Part shown: piece after piece, positions 45,387 through 56,030 of the stretch
Layout of the letters: each line of letters starts with the position of its first letter
Numbering within the stretch: the stretch's first letter is position 1
Source: Argyresthia goedartella
Lineage: Eukaryota; Arthropoda; Insecta; Lepidoptera; Argyresthiidae
Length of the DNA stretch: 64,000 nucleotides
Assembly: GCA_949825045.1 (NCBI GenBank)
Contig: OX463807.1
Location: 14,223,501-14,287,500, forward strand
Direction: 5' to 3'
Notes under the pieces: generated by a model
Told to the model about the DNA's origin: nothing
The model's input: only the letters and a program-made list of their open reading frames with translations
The model's database searches: none
Made by a program: the position numbers and the translations under genes

Positions 45387-46378
45387 ATCGTTATTTTTTC
45401 CACCGTCTCGATTGAAGCTGGTGACGTCTGTAATAGTGGTACACGATTTGCATGCGTTTGCTTGGGTGTTTTTTTCCTAGGCCTTCAAAAAATGCTCTGC
45501 ATTCTCGTTTTTCTTCATTATCAATAATTTCCTCAAGACGTCATCGGCCTTCTTTGAGTTGTTTAATGATTGTTTGGTCGGTTGGTCGACGTCTTTTAAG
45601 GAATTTGGCCTTTTATAAATTTGCCAGAGCAATTCGGTGTTCCCGCGATCTAGCGGGTTTTACGGAAAGTGTTTTTTGGGTTACTGACTTCATAACCCCT
45701 GTAATAGATTCCCACGGAATGTTGGGCGTATATTCGTCGTCATTTTCTATAAATATAAAAAATATATATAATACCTTGGACACTATTTACCCACATTGAC
45801 CTAGCCCCAAACTAGGATTCCCTGTATCTTGGGTACTAGACAACGATACACATACTTATATAGATAAATACTATACTTAGATAGATAAACAACCATGACT
45901 AGGGTACAAACATCCGTTCTCATCAAACAAATATTTGCCCCCACCGGGACTCGAACCCGGGACCCTTGGCTTCGAATATGTAGTTGTTCGCCGTAAGTTC
46001 TTCCATAATCCCGTTATGGTATTTTACTTTTGTGTCATTCATTTCATTTCGTGCTAGGGCGGTGTACGAACCCTGTTTATAGTTGAACTTTAAAGCTGCT
46101 ATCGCTTTGTACTTAGTTTGGGTTGTACTCTTTGTTGATTCCTTTTGCGTGTCGCCAGTTCTTGGAAGCAGGTTTAGTGGGTCTGTTTCACCCCAGATTA
46201 TCTTGTGGTCGGAAATATGCAGGTAGCTCCATTGTCCTTTGATGAAGTTAAATGTGTGTGGCGCATTATTCGAGATAATTATATGGTCTAGTTGTGATTT
46301 TGTTTTTCCGTTAGACCATGGGCCCGACATGACTTGCGAGCCCAGGTGGTTTCTACTTTTAAGTTTTCGCGGGAACAA
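45387..46378 (-). pseudogene. OTU LINE: endonuclease end and linker, with SINE inside
   Basis: From 46378: 'KSQLDHIIISNNAPHTF' and 'YLHISDHKIIWGETD', the C-terminal endonuclease motifs including SDH. The frame then runs through 'EELTANNYI', is broken by the SINE at 45757-45974, and resumes as 'ENDDEYTPNIPWESITG'. Downstream 'KAKFLKRRRPTDQTIIKQL' and 'KRECRAFFEGL' follow with a few stops. A frameshift near 46335 separates this part from the OTU-endonuclease frame. Confidence 0.82.
45757..45974 (-). mobile_element. SINE family A, head-truncated, 5-bp target duplication
   Basis: Minus-oriented copy starting 'cgaagccaagggtcccggg' with a B box 'ggttcgagtcccggt', the usual body, and an AT tail. 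Flanked by 'aatat' at 45752-45756 and 45975-45979. Excising it with one repeat restores the LINE frame '...TANNYIFIENDDEY...' exactly. The first ~38 bases of the usual head (A-box part) are missing. It is the youngest layer of the nest. Confidence 0.92.
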
Positions 46379-47487
46379 ATATCCATTAGCATTTCTCCGA
46401 TGATATTTGATGATTTGTGTAGGAGATTTGTTCCTATAATTCCCTTTTTCCTGTATTCCTTTGTATCGCCTAGTCCGATATGCGCATTAAAGTCACATAG
46501 CATTAATATATTGGCTTTGTTTGGTTTCTTTTGAATAATCTTTATAAGTTGCGAAAACGCTGCGGTTGCTCTCGTGGAAGAGCTGGGGATATGTGCGTTT
46601 ATTACATATAGTGTATTAGTGGCCGATGTTATTGTTGCTGCCATGGTTTCCAGGTCTCGATTTATATTGTGGACCGATAAGTTCAGGTCCTTTCTAATTA
46701 GTATAGCTAAGCCACAGTGTGCGATGCTGGTTGTGCCTGATAGATACCAGAGATAGTGTTTTGACACGTATGTCCCCGATGTCATGTTTGTTTCCTGTAT
46801 ACAGGCTATATGTATGTTTCTGTTTGTCAATTCAGCATCAATGTTGAGTCTCTTAGGTATTTCGGCGCATCCTCTAACGTTCCAAGTAGCAATGCGCATA
46901 CGCTCGCATGTGACTTTTGGTTTAAATATGTGGCTGTGTAGTATCATCGTATATCCGGTGTTGTCAGGGATGTCATCTATTGATGTTATGGTTGACCCTG
47001 AGGAGGTCATGGGTGTTGCATTAAGTATTGGGGAAGGTATGTTGTTATCAGTTTGGCTGTCGGTTGCTAGATTCATGGGTAAATTTTGTGATTCAAGCAA
47101 GTATACGCTGTCGTAGTGGTTTCCTGTGAAGTTGAGGTTGATAGATCCCACTGCATCCGCGGCATTCTTGGGCCTGTATGTGAGCGATGGTGTATTTTGC
47201 TGGTGGATTGTTACGTTAATTAGAAAGTATTCGGCGGCTGCTATTATAATCTCCTCTCCAGCCCAAGTGCCGTAATTGCGCAGATTTTTAATGCAGTCAT
47301 TAAGGGTTTCTTCAGGCTCGGCGATTGCAAACTTTATCTTCTGTTCATCGCAGTTTTCTTCTACATATTTAACTATGTCCTTACGAATGTGGGTGTGGTC
47401 GAGTGTTAATTGATATAGGTGATTAATTTGGTCAGCAATTGCGTGGAATAGGCAGTTCACATCTCTCGGCATTGATAAGGCTTTCAT
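46288..47487 (-). pseudogene. OTU cysteine protease fused to APE endonuclease (LINE ORF)
   Basis: Residues 1-135 form an OTU-type deubiquitinase-like domain: 'RDVNCLFHAIADQ' (D9, C12 nucleophile), 'NYGTWAGEEIIIAAAEYF' (about 71-88) and 'GNHYDSVYL' (H124). All three catalytic-type positions are present. A serine/threonine-rich linker follows. An endonuclease begins near residue 197 with 'RIATWNVRGCAEIP', then 'IACIQETNM' and 'LCDFNAHIG' (GDFN changed to CDFN). The frame is open for 399 codons, then shifts near 46335. OTU domains are known in a few LINE lineages such as Dualen/RandI; the role may be processing of the polyprotein or removal of host ubiquitin, but that is inference. The start at 47487 is the first methionine before the OTU motif. 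Confidence 0.88.
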
Positions 47488-49274
47488 ATTTTTGGAATGT
47501 TGTTGAAAGAAAGAACTTAGAGCTAATTTGATTAATTTGAACTACCTACGTACCTATTGTTAATGGTACGGGTTGTGGCTGTCAAAGTTTGTGCGTACCT
47601 TTGCGCACTTATTCTCGGTATTTTCTAAGAGAATGGGAGGCTGGGCCTGGAAGCTATTAAATGGGCGTGAGAGAGACCCGCTTAGGACAAAGAGTCTTTG
47701 ATTTTATTTTTGTTATTGTTCGTCAGCTGCCTTTCGTTAATTGCCTGTTTTCTGCAAGATGGTAAAATGATCCTTTTATGATGTGCAAGTGTTGGCTTTT
47801 ACTCGCTATTTCTCAGAATATGCAGTAGGCTTGCATTTATTGTTTATTTTATTTTTGTAACAGGTCAAGATGGGCTGGTTGGACCGGATGGTGGCAAATA
47901 GTTTAGTTTTGTTTTATTGTGCTTGGGTAGGTTCCTGCCTAGTTTTGTATTTTCGTATACCTATCACCTACCTATTTGTACGGGACTATGCCTATGGAAT
48001 AGTTTAGAGTTGGCATAGTAATTTGGAGCGAGAGCGGTATCTGTTTATGAAATGGTAACCAGCATTACGAAGGATGTTACCTGCCAGATATAAAGTTAGT
48101 TTTTCTGTTTTATCTGATATAGGGCTATCTTAATCGGAGCAATCTCACCAGGTTGTTGCTCAGATAGTGAGAGTCTCTGCACTGACATCACCTACTTCAG
48201 TTCACTTCATTAGTGCGTAGTAGTGAGGTCCGTGACACGGGTCGAGGTCCAGTCCCTGTACAAGGCCCTATTGTTTATTGCTAGTTGTAATTCGTTTTTT
48301 CTTAGCTCGTTGTCCAGAGAAGGGGCTTGTTGCACAAAAAAATAACGTATTTGCTTCGCCGTTTTGCAGCTGTGTTAGTTTGAGGAATGTTTTTTGTCGT
48401 AATTTATCTCTTTTGTTTAACTTTTTCTGTCCGGTATTGTTTGGGTTTTAGTGTCCTTATTCACGTGCCTGCAGGAAGTGCATGAAAGGGCCTGATTCTT
48501 GGCGTGGGATAATACCACGACTCGTTGCGCAACTCTATTTTCTATTGACTAAGTATTTATGATGATGTATCAAGCACCACGAATGTCTGTGATGAAAGGA
48601 AATAAGTCTGTTTCCCAGGTTGTTGCTGTTGAGAGAGCTTAATTTTATGGGTTAGATTCACTTAATAAATACCTTAAATAATGAAGCTTCTACGTCCTAT
48701 GTAATCCTTTGTGTGTCCGGAGAAAGCAATTCATTGATAAGGTTAGGTTATTGCTGAGGAGATATCCCATTGTCATGACACACCTAATGTGCTGGATAGG
48801 GTCGGTTAATACTCCAACTTAACGGCGTGTCGTTAGGGAGTACTGTTATGTATTGCGTGAGACGTAAACTCGGGGTCTCTTCTAGTAGATTCGTCTGTGG
48901 AGATAATATATGTGGACACTGAATAGGAACGGGCTCACCAGGCAACACTCGTTGACTTGTCTCAGCTATGTGCACCTATTGTCGTACACAATATTGTACA
49001 CGTATTGTCAGAGCAGCGTGGCGTAGCCTATTATCTGGTAGGGCGCAGCTCCGAACCTATCTAATTCACACTTTACGCACTCTAATTTCACACTTGTAGC
49101 TATATTAGACACTCTCATATCATCTCGCTGATACAAAATCTCCGAAACGCGAGAAACCAGAGACAGAACAAAGGCGCGCGCCGGGTTGTAAACTATTGTT
49201 TGTTTAAATGCGTTTGCAAGATGTCGGAGGTCTATAGACACGTCCGTTCGGTCCGGCAACACAAACGCCACTCC
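47488..49274 (-). other. 5' region of the OTU LINE
   Basis: Lies between the 21-bp target duplication and the OTU start, so it should be the element's leader and promoter region. A frame at 49271-49008 (87 codons from the very 5' end, 'MAFVLPDRTDVSIDL...') has no recognisable domain. No zinc-knuckle ORF1 was recognised. It might hide another old insertion that I cannot delimit. Confidence 0.5.
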
Positions 49275-49295
49275 ATAAATTAAATGATTTGAACA

Positions 49296-49770
49296 GAGTT
49301 ATTAATCGTTGTTTCAATGTTGTATCTACAAGCAAATCTACAAATAATTAACTTTTTTCTGCTATTACAAAGTTTAATGAGGGCATCCTCCATAATTTTC
49401 TCGAACATTTCAAAATTGCCATGGCCGTTTTCATCTCTCGGAGGTCTGTAGACACAAACAATAATATGGCTATCCAACTCAACACAGGATACCTCTATTT
49501 GTCTTTCTACAGTTAGTGCAAGAATATCTTTCCATTGTTTCACCTTAATATTATTTTTACTAAGATTAAAGAACCACCTCTATCAGCAGTCTTTCTATTG
49601 TAACAACTGACAATTTTGTAATTATTTGTGTTAAAAGACATCGTATTTAACTTTAACCAGTGTTCTGTAATACAGATAACATCGGTGTCTGAATGATTAA
49701 GAAATAATTCTTATACAAGTTCTTTGCCAGGTATTTAGCCCCTGCATGTTTTGATGGGAAATTTTTAAGT
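49296..49770 (-). pseudogene. CR1-like LINE endonuclease, upstream part
   Basis: Frames give 'LKISHQNMQGLNT', 'FRHRCYLYYRTL' (shifted), 'VSCVELDSHIIVCVYRPP' and 'KLIICRFACRYNIET' (the GDFN position is degraded). The domain continues at 43431 across the inserted LINE; the target repeat at 49275-49295 encodes the same residues as 43411-43431. Confidence 0.8.
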
Positions 49771-49875
49771 GGGGCTTACCCTTTGTCCTAGTATTTTTCA
49801 TTTGATTGCCAGAAAACCCCTGCTTATTTTGTAAAATTTTCTTATGTTTTGAGGGGTCCTCTTTTGTCGAACTAT

Positions 49876-50400
49876 CTAGTTTAAAACACTACTATTAGTA
49901 CTAATACTAACTAAAACTGAAGGCGACTGCGTTATAGTATTTACAACTGTGTCGCATATATTATACGCTAACAATGTAGCTACTCGTTTTTTTGTTTTAT
50001 GAGACAGGTACATAGTATCCTGAGTCAAAGTAAAGTTATGAATAAAATTATTCATGTCGAAATATAAAATAGCATCACTATGATGACACGTTATATTGTA
50101 TAGATGCATGTTCATTCTATGTTCACTTTTATTTTGTTTCCCCGATAAATTAGAACAATAAGGAAAGTTACATAGAATAAACCTGCACTTCGTCTTATTA
50201 TATAAATTGAGCAGTACCTCTATACCGGTATCTAATGCACTCCGACTAATGTTTGAGTGGTTTCCTACCATAATAACAATGGTAGTATGTTAGTCAAAAT
50301 TCCCTACAGCTATCTTTTTTATAATATCCTCAAAGGAACTATTAGGACAACAATTATTTGTCACTTGTTGCTTAAGGCCATAATGCAAAAACATACATAA
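49876..50400 (-). pseudogene. CR1-like LINE ORF1 C-terminal part, esterase-like
   Basis: Frame with 'PNSSFEDIIKKIAVGNFD', an in-frame stop at 50290, 'VGNHSNISRSALDTGI', 'CRFILCNFPYCSNL' and 'FTLTQDTMYLSHKTKKRVAT'. Its layout resembles the SGNH esterase-like domain found in ORF1 of CR1-group LINEs, with a block ending in D..H-like '...LSHKTKKR'. It is 5'-truncated at the insertion boundary 50423. Confidence 0.55.
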
Positions 50401-50427
50401 CTTATACATATAAATATACATAACTTC

Positions 50428-50734
50428 TGATAATGGAGACGCTGACTGCTGTCCTTCGAGTAGCTCGAAGCTGCTGCTGCAGCTCCACAGCGTTGGAGAA
50501 GCGATTCCGTAAAGACGTCGACACAATGTAGCGATCATCTCTGACGGTAGTGCAGCGACGTCTCCCGGAACCATGTCTCCTGATGTAACCTCCAGTCTCT
50601 TGGAACCGTCGGTATACCCGTTGCACTCGAAATCGGCTGATGTTCAGTTGCCGAGCAACTTCAACCTGCCGTAGTCCGGTTTGCAGTAGGGACACCACTT
50701 GAGCTGCTTCTTCTGCCGTGGTATCCATTTTCAC
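50428..50734 (-). pseudogene. Tc1-like transposase, N-terminal DNA-binding part
   Basis: 'AAQVVSLLQTGLRQVEVARQ' and 'LNISRFRVQRVYRRFQETG' form the first helix-turn-helix; 'RRHGSGRRRCTTVRDDRYI' is the GRPR-like linker; 'NRFSNAVELQQQLR' and 'RTAVSVSIIR' form the second helix-turn-helix. The reading frame runs into LINE sequence at 50428. The missing continuation is at 40794. Confidence 0.88.
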
Positions 50735-51068
50735 TGGGTTTTTTCTTGTCGGAGCTCTTCAGGTGTGACCTCTGTGACGTCTGGATAGCGAATGACCCAT
50801 AATTGACTTTTACCCCCCTCCCCCCCCCTTTTATACGCGTCCAGAGTGGTTCAATTAGTGAGCCTCCAAACGCGTACATCGCCACTTTTTTATCAAAGTG
50901 CTGGCGATTTGTGGTTTTTGATTTTCCCTAAACAAATGATTATTTTTTTGAAAGCTTATTAATTGAGCTTTTAAATGATACTAATAATAATAGGGTAACG
51001 GAAGGATCTTAGGAGTTATAATTGCTTGACATGAATTTTAGGAAAGGTGCGATTTTTTTGACGCCGAG

Positions 51069-52188
51069 TCGACACCTCTTAGCACACTAACGACGAGCAA
51101 TTTGAATCAGAGTCCTAACGTTATAGGGACAGGACTTTAAGTCGGTGGAATTGCTGGTTTGCTTCAAAGTTCTTGTAGCGTCATTCAGACCACACACCGT
51201 CACCGAAATCCTCAGGATTTTTGAATATAACCTATTTTGAATATCTTCCTACTGCTTACGAAAACAGCAGAAGACGGAAATTGAGCACGCAAATGCCTGC
51301 GCGTTTTAATTTAGCAACGGAGCTCACTACGTAACTTGTAGATAATGTTTATTCTCAGGCGCATAAATATATTATTTTATCACTCCTCGCGAGGTAAATG
51401 TGAAGAGACTGTACATAAAATAGGCATTTATATTCCGTTCATTCACAAGAGAGAACACTTGCGTTGGCAGAGGACCCAAGGGCGGGAACTTAATTACTCC
51501 CTTTTAGGGACATAAGCCAAATGAGTAAGGAGATTAGGGAGTTTTTTCCCCTTTTCCTACCTTTTTAAGTTAAGAGCTTTATGTTATCTCAGTAAACCGT
51601 CTACATTTTAATTCAAACTGAACTTTGCACCGCCTAACATAGGTTATTGTGATTCAATAGCCACATCATTAACTAATAACAGGTAGGCCTACATCCTAGT
51701 TAGATTCTTGATTTTATGTTTGACACTTTAAATGGGTATGCCTAATTGGTAACAAATATGCTAACTTATAAAATCGGTCTAGTCCGAGTCGAATTGGCAC
51801 ACGAAGGGTTCCGTACCATCGAACTAATGTCGTGTAATATATGTGGACTTGACTGTAACAAAACTGATGTCATAGCCTCGCTTTTGTATATTCGAAGAAA
51901 TACAGCTTGAAGTCGGTTTGTTTTTAAAGGGATAGAACCGATCTGGCATATCAACCCACCGCCATTTATTTTTTCGAAATCGCAGCGCACGATGAATGTG
52001 GTATGTATGGGTAGAAGACACATTGTTGACCAAAAAATGTCAAGTAACATAGTACCCCAAAGTGTCACGTTACCGAGATAGTTGTAGGTAAAGATCGACA
52101 TATGAGTACAACGTTTATCATTAGAAATAATGTCTAAATGTGTCAGATTGTATCCAAATACTACCCAATATAGAAAGTGTGGGATATT
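51069..52188. other. Unassigned DNA with a dispersed-repeat fragment
   Basis: A 5' fragment of the 'aatcggtctagtccgagtcg...acgaagggttccgtacc' repeat lies at about 51769-51825. Nothing else recognised. Confidence 0.4.
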
Positions 52189-52560
52189 TTATGGATAAAA
52201 GGGATACACCCCGTACTGCCGTAGATAAAAATATCGCACAAACTTATTCTGTATCCGCTCTAACATGAGACGATATTTTGTTTCGTGTGGTGCCCATATA
52301 ATTGCATTTGATTCCAGCTGTGCCCTTACCAGTGCATTATACATCGTTATTAAAGCGGAGGTCCCCTTAAAAGTACGTCCCGTACGCAAGATTGAAGCAA
52401 GATTCCGATTTGCTTTGCTACAAATACCCTCAATGTGTAAACGATAATTTAGGTCTGAAGTTAACGTAACTCCCAGGTCCTCAACTACTTTATATTCATC
52501 CAAAACTGGATGATGTTTCCTTGTGATCGATATTAACTTGCACTTCGAACCCCGTTATTT
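52189..52560 (-). pseudogene. LINE reverse transcriptase thumb fragment
   Basis: 'CKLISITRKHHPVLDEY', 'VVEDLGVTLTSDLNYRLHIE', 'SKANRNLASILRTGR', 'TMYNALVRAQLESNAIIWAP' and 'LERIQNKFVRYFYLR' match the region downstream of the catalytic centre in Jockey-type LINEs. The palm is absent. Confidence 0.75.
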
Positions 52561-52645
52561 GAGAAATGCACTATGGGTACCAGAAATTATTTCCATTTAT
52601 TTATTTTAGCTGTATTCAAAGAAAGGAACCTATTTTTTTAATAGC

Positions 52646-52866
52646 TTGAATTAACTGGGAATCGAACCGCCAAATGTGGAAAAAAATATCCGTGTAATTT
52701 TACATTACCATCGAAAGGCTTGATCATAAGTCTAAGAAACAAAATAAAAGGAAGATCACGAAATAAAAATTCTAGTAATAGTCATCTTTTAAACTCAGTC
52801 AGTCAGTCAGTTGGTAAAGAACACGGCAAAGACCGTGAAAAGGCTATTCGCTTTCCTAAACATTTT
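52646..52866 (-). repeat. Dispersed repeat with tRNA-like B box, copy 2
   Basis: 'aactgggaatcgaaccgcc', 'catcgaaaggcttgatcata' and 'gtgaaaaggctattcg' align in order with 1927-2148. A short (AGTC)n run lies at 52796-52811. Confidence 0.45.
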
Positions 52867-55627
52867 CAATTAAAAGTTAATCGTAAATGTAGTATTCCTT
52901 CAATAAAATGCTCTATATAGAAAAATTAAGGTACTTTCCCTACATGTGGCATAGCCGTGGAGGTGGACAAGCTGGACGCCTGTGACTAAGCATAACTCTA
53001 TATAGGTCCACCGGCTTAGGCTATGCGTTGTCTGTCAATGACTAGACTAGCAGAATAGCGTTTTAGTTTTGTATTATATTTACATATGTTAGATTCGTTT
53101 CAGTAGATAGGAATATCACAAAGAAAGTAGGTATTTGGAAATTTTGTTTAGTTTAACCTCTTGAATACCACCGGCGTTAGCTAATTTTTCCGATATAGGT
53201 TTTAAATTGTATTACCATGGCATAAGCTTCAAAATCGCGACCCTTCCCAACTGCCCTCGGTTTTGAGAGGTTAAGACTGTGAAGAGCGGCTTAGAATTCC
53301 ATATTTGAATTTGGTTTCCCTGTAATTATTTATCGACGCGGCCAGTTTTCTCAACAAAGGGAGAAAGGGAGTGCTCGGCTTCAATTCGAAATTTAAATGT
53401 TGTTTTCTATCCGAGAGGGTAAAACTAAACAATACCAAACAACATGGCCGTAGAATCTCATTACAAGCGTGTTGTAAACACGTATCTTGTATGGGGACTA
53501 CATTAGATTTTTGAAAATTGCGTTTGGTTCATTATTTGTTTTTTGTTCAAAAGACCCTCTGTGAAAATTTCAGCTATATACCTATTTCGATTGATCCGGG
53601 CTCTACCGGCTTAGTACTAGGGTCCCATTTGGGACCCTTCGAGTAGGGAACCCTAAAAATTAGTAATTCCAGATTGCTTTACTAAGAATTACTTCTTTTT
53701 CATGACATTATTGTTTGGTTGTTGTATATTGCCCACTTCCACACTGGAAATTGCCAGGAAACAGAAAACATCTCATATGCCCGGCTGGAAATCGATTAGT
53801 TTCTAATGGTTGATCACAAACCCATAAATCTTCCACTGACCTTCTTGGAAATGAGAAGTGAAATTGGTTTATTTTAAAGCCGAATAGTCAAAACAACTTT
53901 GTTTACAAACAAACTGAAATAAACAGTACAAGAGATGGGTATGGGAAAACAAAACAAACATCACCAATCAGAATCTACTTCCTATATCAACAGAGTGATT
54001 GAAACAGTCCCCTACTGTAAATATTTACGCGGCTCATGCTTTGATCGGTTACCTATTTTAATATTAAACTCCTTTCAGCTGTGGTCCGCGTGGGTCTCCG
54101 AGGGCCTACGAACAGCGCGGCTTCATTTTATCTAACGAGTTTACGACGTCGGGATCTACGTGGCTTTGTCGCTCGGATTCTTCCCACATTGGTAACACCT
54201 TTGGTATTTTTTTTGTTAGTTATTTACATTCGCTCCGGAAAGGAGGGCTAAGAGAGTTTTATCCTGGAGCTCAATGAAAACCAAGATAGAGAGAAGTAGG
54301 GGTATGTAGTAGTATCTACAGTAATAGTAGGTAGAGGTAGATAAGTGGATAAACAGGGTAGATATGTGATGTCCTGCAGCCCAAAGTACAGATTAGACGA
54401 CTCAATGTAAGTTTGGTAAATCACCTAAACTTGTTACTTAAATATATGTGCCTTAAGTTTTGACAGAAAAACATAATTAATTATATATTTTAATGTTAGT
54501 ATGTAAGGTTTCAGTGACTATAAAATCTTTTACTAAATTACCCTTTCGGAAAACATCCCTTTGATTGCTTCTGAGCCTAATTACCACCCCAGAGGTTACA
54601 GAGAGGAACTGTTTATGCAAAGTCTCTTAATTTATTGCTTGTAAATAATCTAGGTACGTTTAACATAGCGTAACGGCAACCAATACGAACTGTTTCATCC
54701 ATGGACGCTTCCAGTGAAGGAACCGTTAATAATTTGAAGCTAAGAGGCAGAATACGGTATTTGACTGCTAGTCAAAATAGATACTTTTAAGGAACTGTCA
54801 AAATGGTAATTTTATTCACGAGTTGTGTGAAATACTAGTGAGTGACGTCCTAGTCAATTTCAATTTTAAAATAAAATTGAGTTTATAAAATACAACTGCT
54901 GGAAATATACAATTCTGATATTCTCAAACGTTTTGTTGAAATAGTTTGAGCCTGAGACACGTTTCTAAATTTATTGGACTACCATGTCAAATACCGTATT
55001 TATTCATAATTATCTCAATATTTCCATTAAAAAGTTGATTACTTAAACAATCTGCGTTAGGGTACGGTCTATATTATATGATACGCAATGTAGTACGACT
55101 ACAGATTACACAGTTCAATGTATCACATTTTAACATTACTTCGATTATGTGGTTTCATTGGCGATGGCCAAATTATTTACTAACAGTCTATGCACCAATT
55201 ACATATTTGCTTACAGCTCATTATATACATCACGGATTACATAAATCCGTTACAAGACTTGCTCTATGAAGTGACGGGTCTTCACCCCCCATAAATGACC
55301 GCCTCCCTACGCATCATAATATCTGAGAACATGTACCTAGATGCATTTTATGCTAAATAGTTTAAGAATGTGACCTACCGCATTGAAGCAGAATAACCCC
55401 TTCATTTTCAGGCTCCACTCTCGAAGTCCCAACACGTATGTGAAGGTTTCTTACTGCATCGGTTCCATTTCTTCCTTTCTTGGGTTAGCCTCGTTGGAAA
55501 CTATTTTATAGCCTCAAATGTATCGACGCTAGAATTAGAATGGTGGTGTGAAACTTCGAATACATCGATCCTGGGCTTGGGATAGTAGTTTTTATATTAA
55601 TGTGGCTAGTTTTGGAGTGCGATTGAA
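52867..55627. other. Unassigned DNA with a dispersed-repeat fragment
   Basis: A 3' fragment of the (GACG)n-type repeat lies at about 53525-53660 ('gtgaaaatttcagctatata', 'agggaaccctaaaaat'). No host exon could be supported. Confidence 0.4.
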
Positions 55628-55724
55628 CCGATACTACGATACGTACTAAGTTTTCCTTTTGGATTATTTTAAGAGCCGATACTACGATACGTATAAAGTT
55701 TTTCTTTTGGATTCTTTTAAGAGT
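55628..55724 (+). repeat. 48-bp tandem duplication
   Basis: The unit 'ccgatactacgatacgta...ttttaagag' at 55628-55675 is repeated at 55676-55724 with a few changes. Confidence 0.85.
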
Positions 55725-55739
55725 TGGTTATCCATTGGT

Positions 55740-55791
55740 TTCCATTACTATCAAGTACGAGGGATTCCTCGTACTTGATAGTAATGGAAAA
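55740..55791. repeat. Perfect 24-bp hairpin, 4-base loop
   Basis: Arms 55740-55763 and 55768-55791 are exact reverse complements around 'gatt'. It lies 16 bases after the tandem duplication at 55628. Confidence 0.92.
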
Positions 55792-55796
55792 CTATT

Positions 55797-56030
55797 TATT
55801 GACGACCTCTGTGGTACTGCGGTTGTGGCCCTGCCAACCATGCGAGACGTCCCGTGTTCGATCCCTGGCTGGGAATAAAGAAAAAGCAATATCCCCAGGT
55901 CTTCGATGTTTATATGTGTGTGACGTCGCTGTCGTTGTCGTTGCCAGGAGCAATGTGTCTGTATGTAAATGTTTATGTATATGTTATGTTTATTTACTGT
56001 GTGTGGTACCCATAAAAAGTAATTGAAATC
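55797..56030 (+). mobile_element. tRNA-derived SINE, third family
   Basis: 'gcggttgtggccctgcc' followed by 'gtgttcgatccctggctggg' gives A- and B-box-like spacing. The body has 'atccccaggtcttcgatgtt' and 'gtgtggtacccataaa'. Only one copy occurs here, so the boundaries are approximate. Confidence 0.5.

Larger units (their letters stand above)
43432..49274 (-). mobile_element. OTU-domain LINE, nearly full length
   Basis: A perfect 21-bp target duplication flanks it: 43411-43431 equals 49275-49295 (beginning 'ataaattaaatgatttgaac'). On the minus strand: a 5' region of about 1.8 kb, then OTU protease, endonuclease, reverse transcriptase, C-terminal region, 3' UTR, and a short (CATT)n tail at 43432-43452. 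The short tetranucleotide tail resembles RTE-like elements. Length is about 5.6 kb after subtracting the SINE at 45757. The target was the endonuclease coding region of the CR1-like LINE. Confidence 0.92.
40795..50423 (-). mobile_element. CR1/Jockey-group LINE, 5'-truncated, interrupted
   Basis: Target duplication 'cttct' at 40790-40794 and 50424-50428. On the minus strand it runs from within ORF1 (about 50400) through ORF2 to a 3' UTR and a (TTGACTA)n tail at 40797-40846. Removing it joins 'SVSIIR' of the upstream half to 'RLREKNLL' of the downstream half of the Tc1 transposase in frame. It is itself interrupted at 43432-49274. Its own sequence totals about 3.8 kb. Confidence 0.9.
39791..51068 (-). 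mobile_element. Tc1-like DD34E transposon, split by nested insertions
   Basis: Terminal inverted repeats at 39791-39892 and 50966-51068 match for ~102 bases with few mismatches, starting 'ctcggcgtcaaaaaa' and including 'tcgcacctttcctaaaattc' and 'ttataactcctaagatcctt'. Between them lie the two halves of one transposase gene, at 40057-40794 and 50428-50734. Everything from 40795 to 50423 is inserted DNA. Without it the transposon would be about 1.6 kb, a normal Tc1-like size. The exact TA target is not clear at either end. Confidence 0.9.

Noticed and set aside
47488..49274. Separate host gene in the 5' region of the OTU LINE
   Set aside because: It lies inside the 21-bp target duplication, on the LINE side, and shows no conserved domain.
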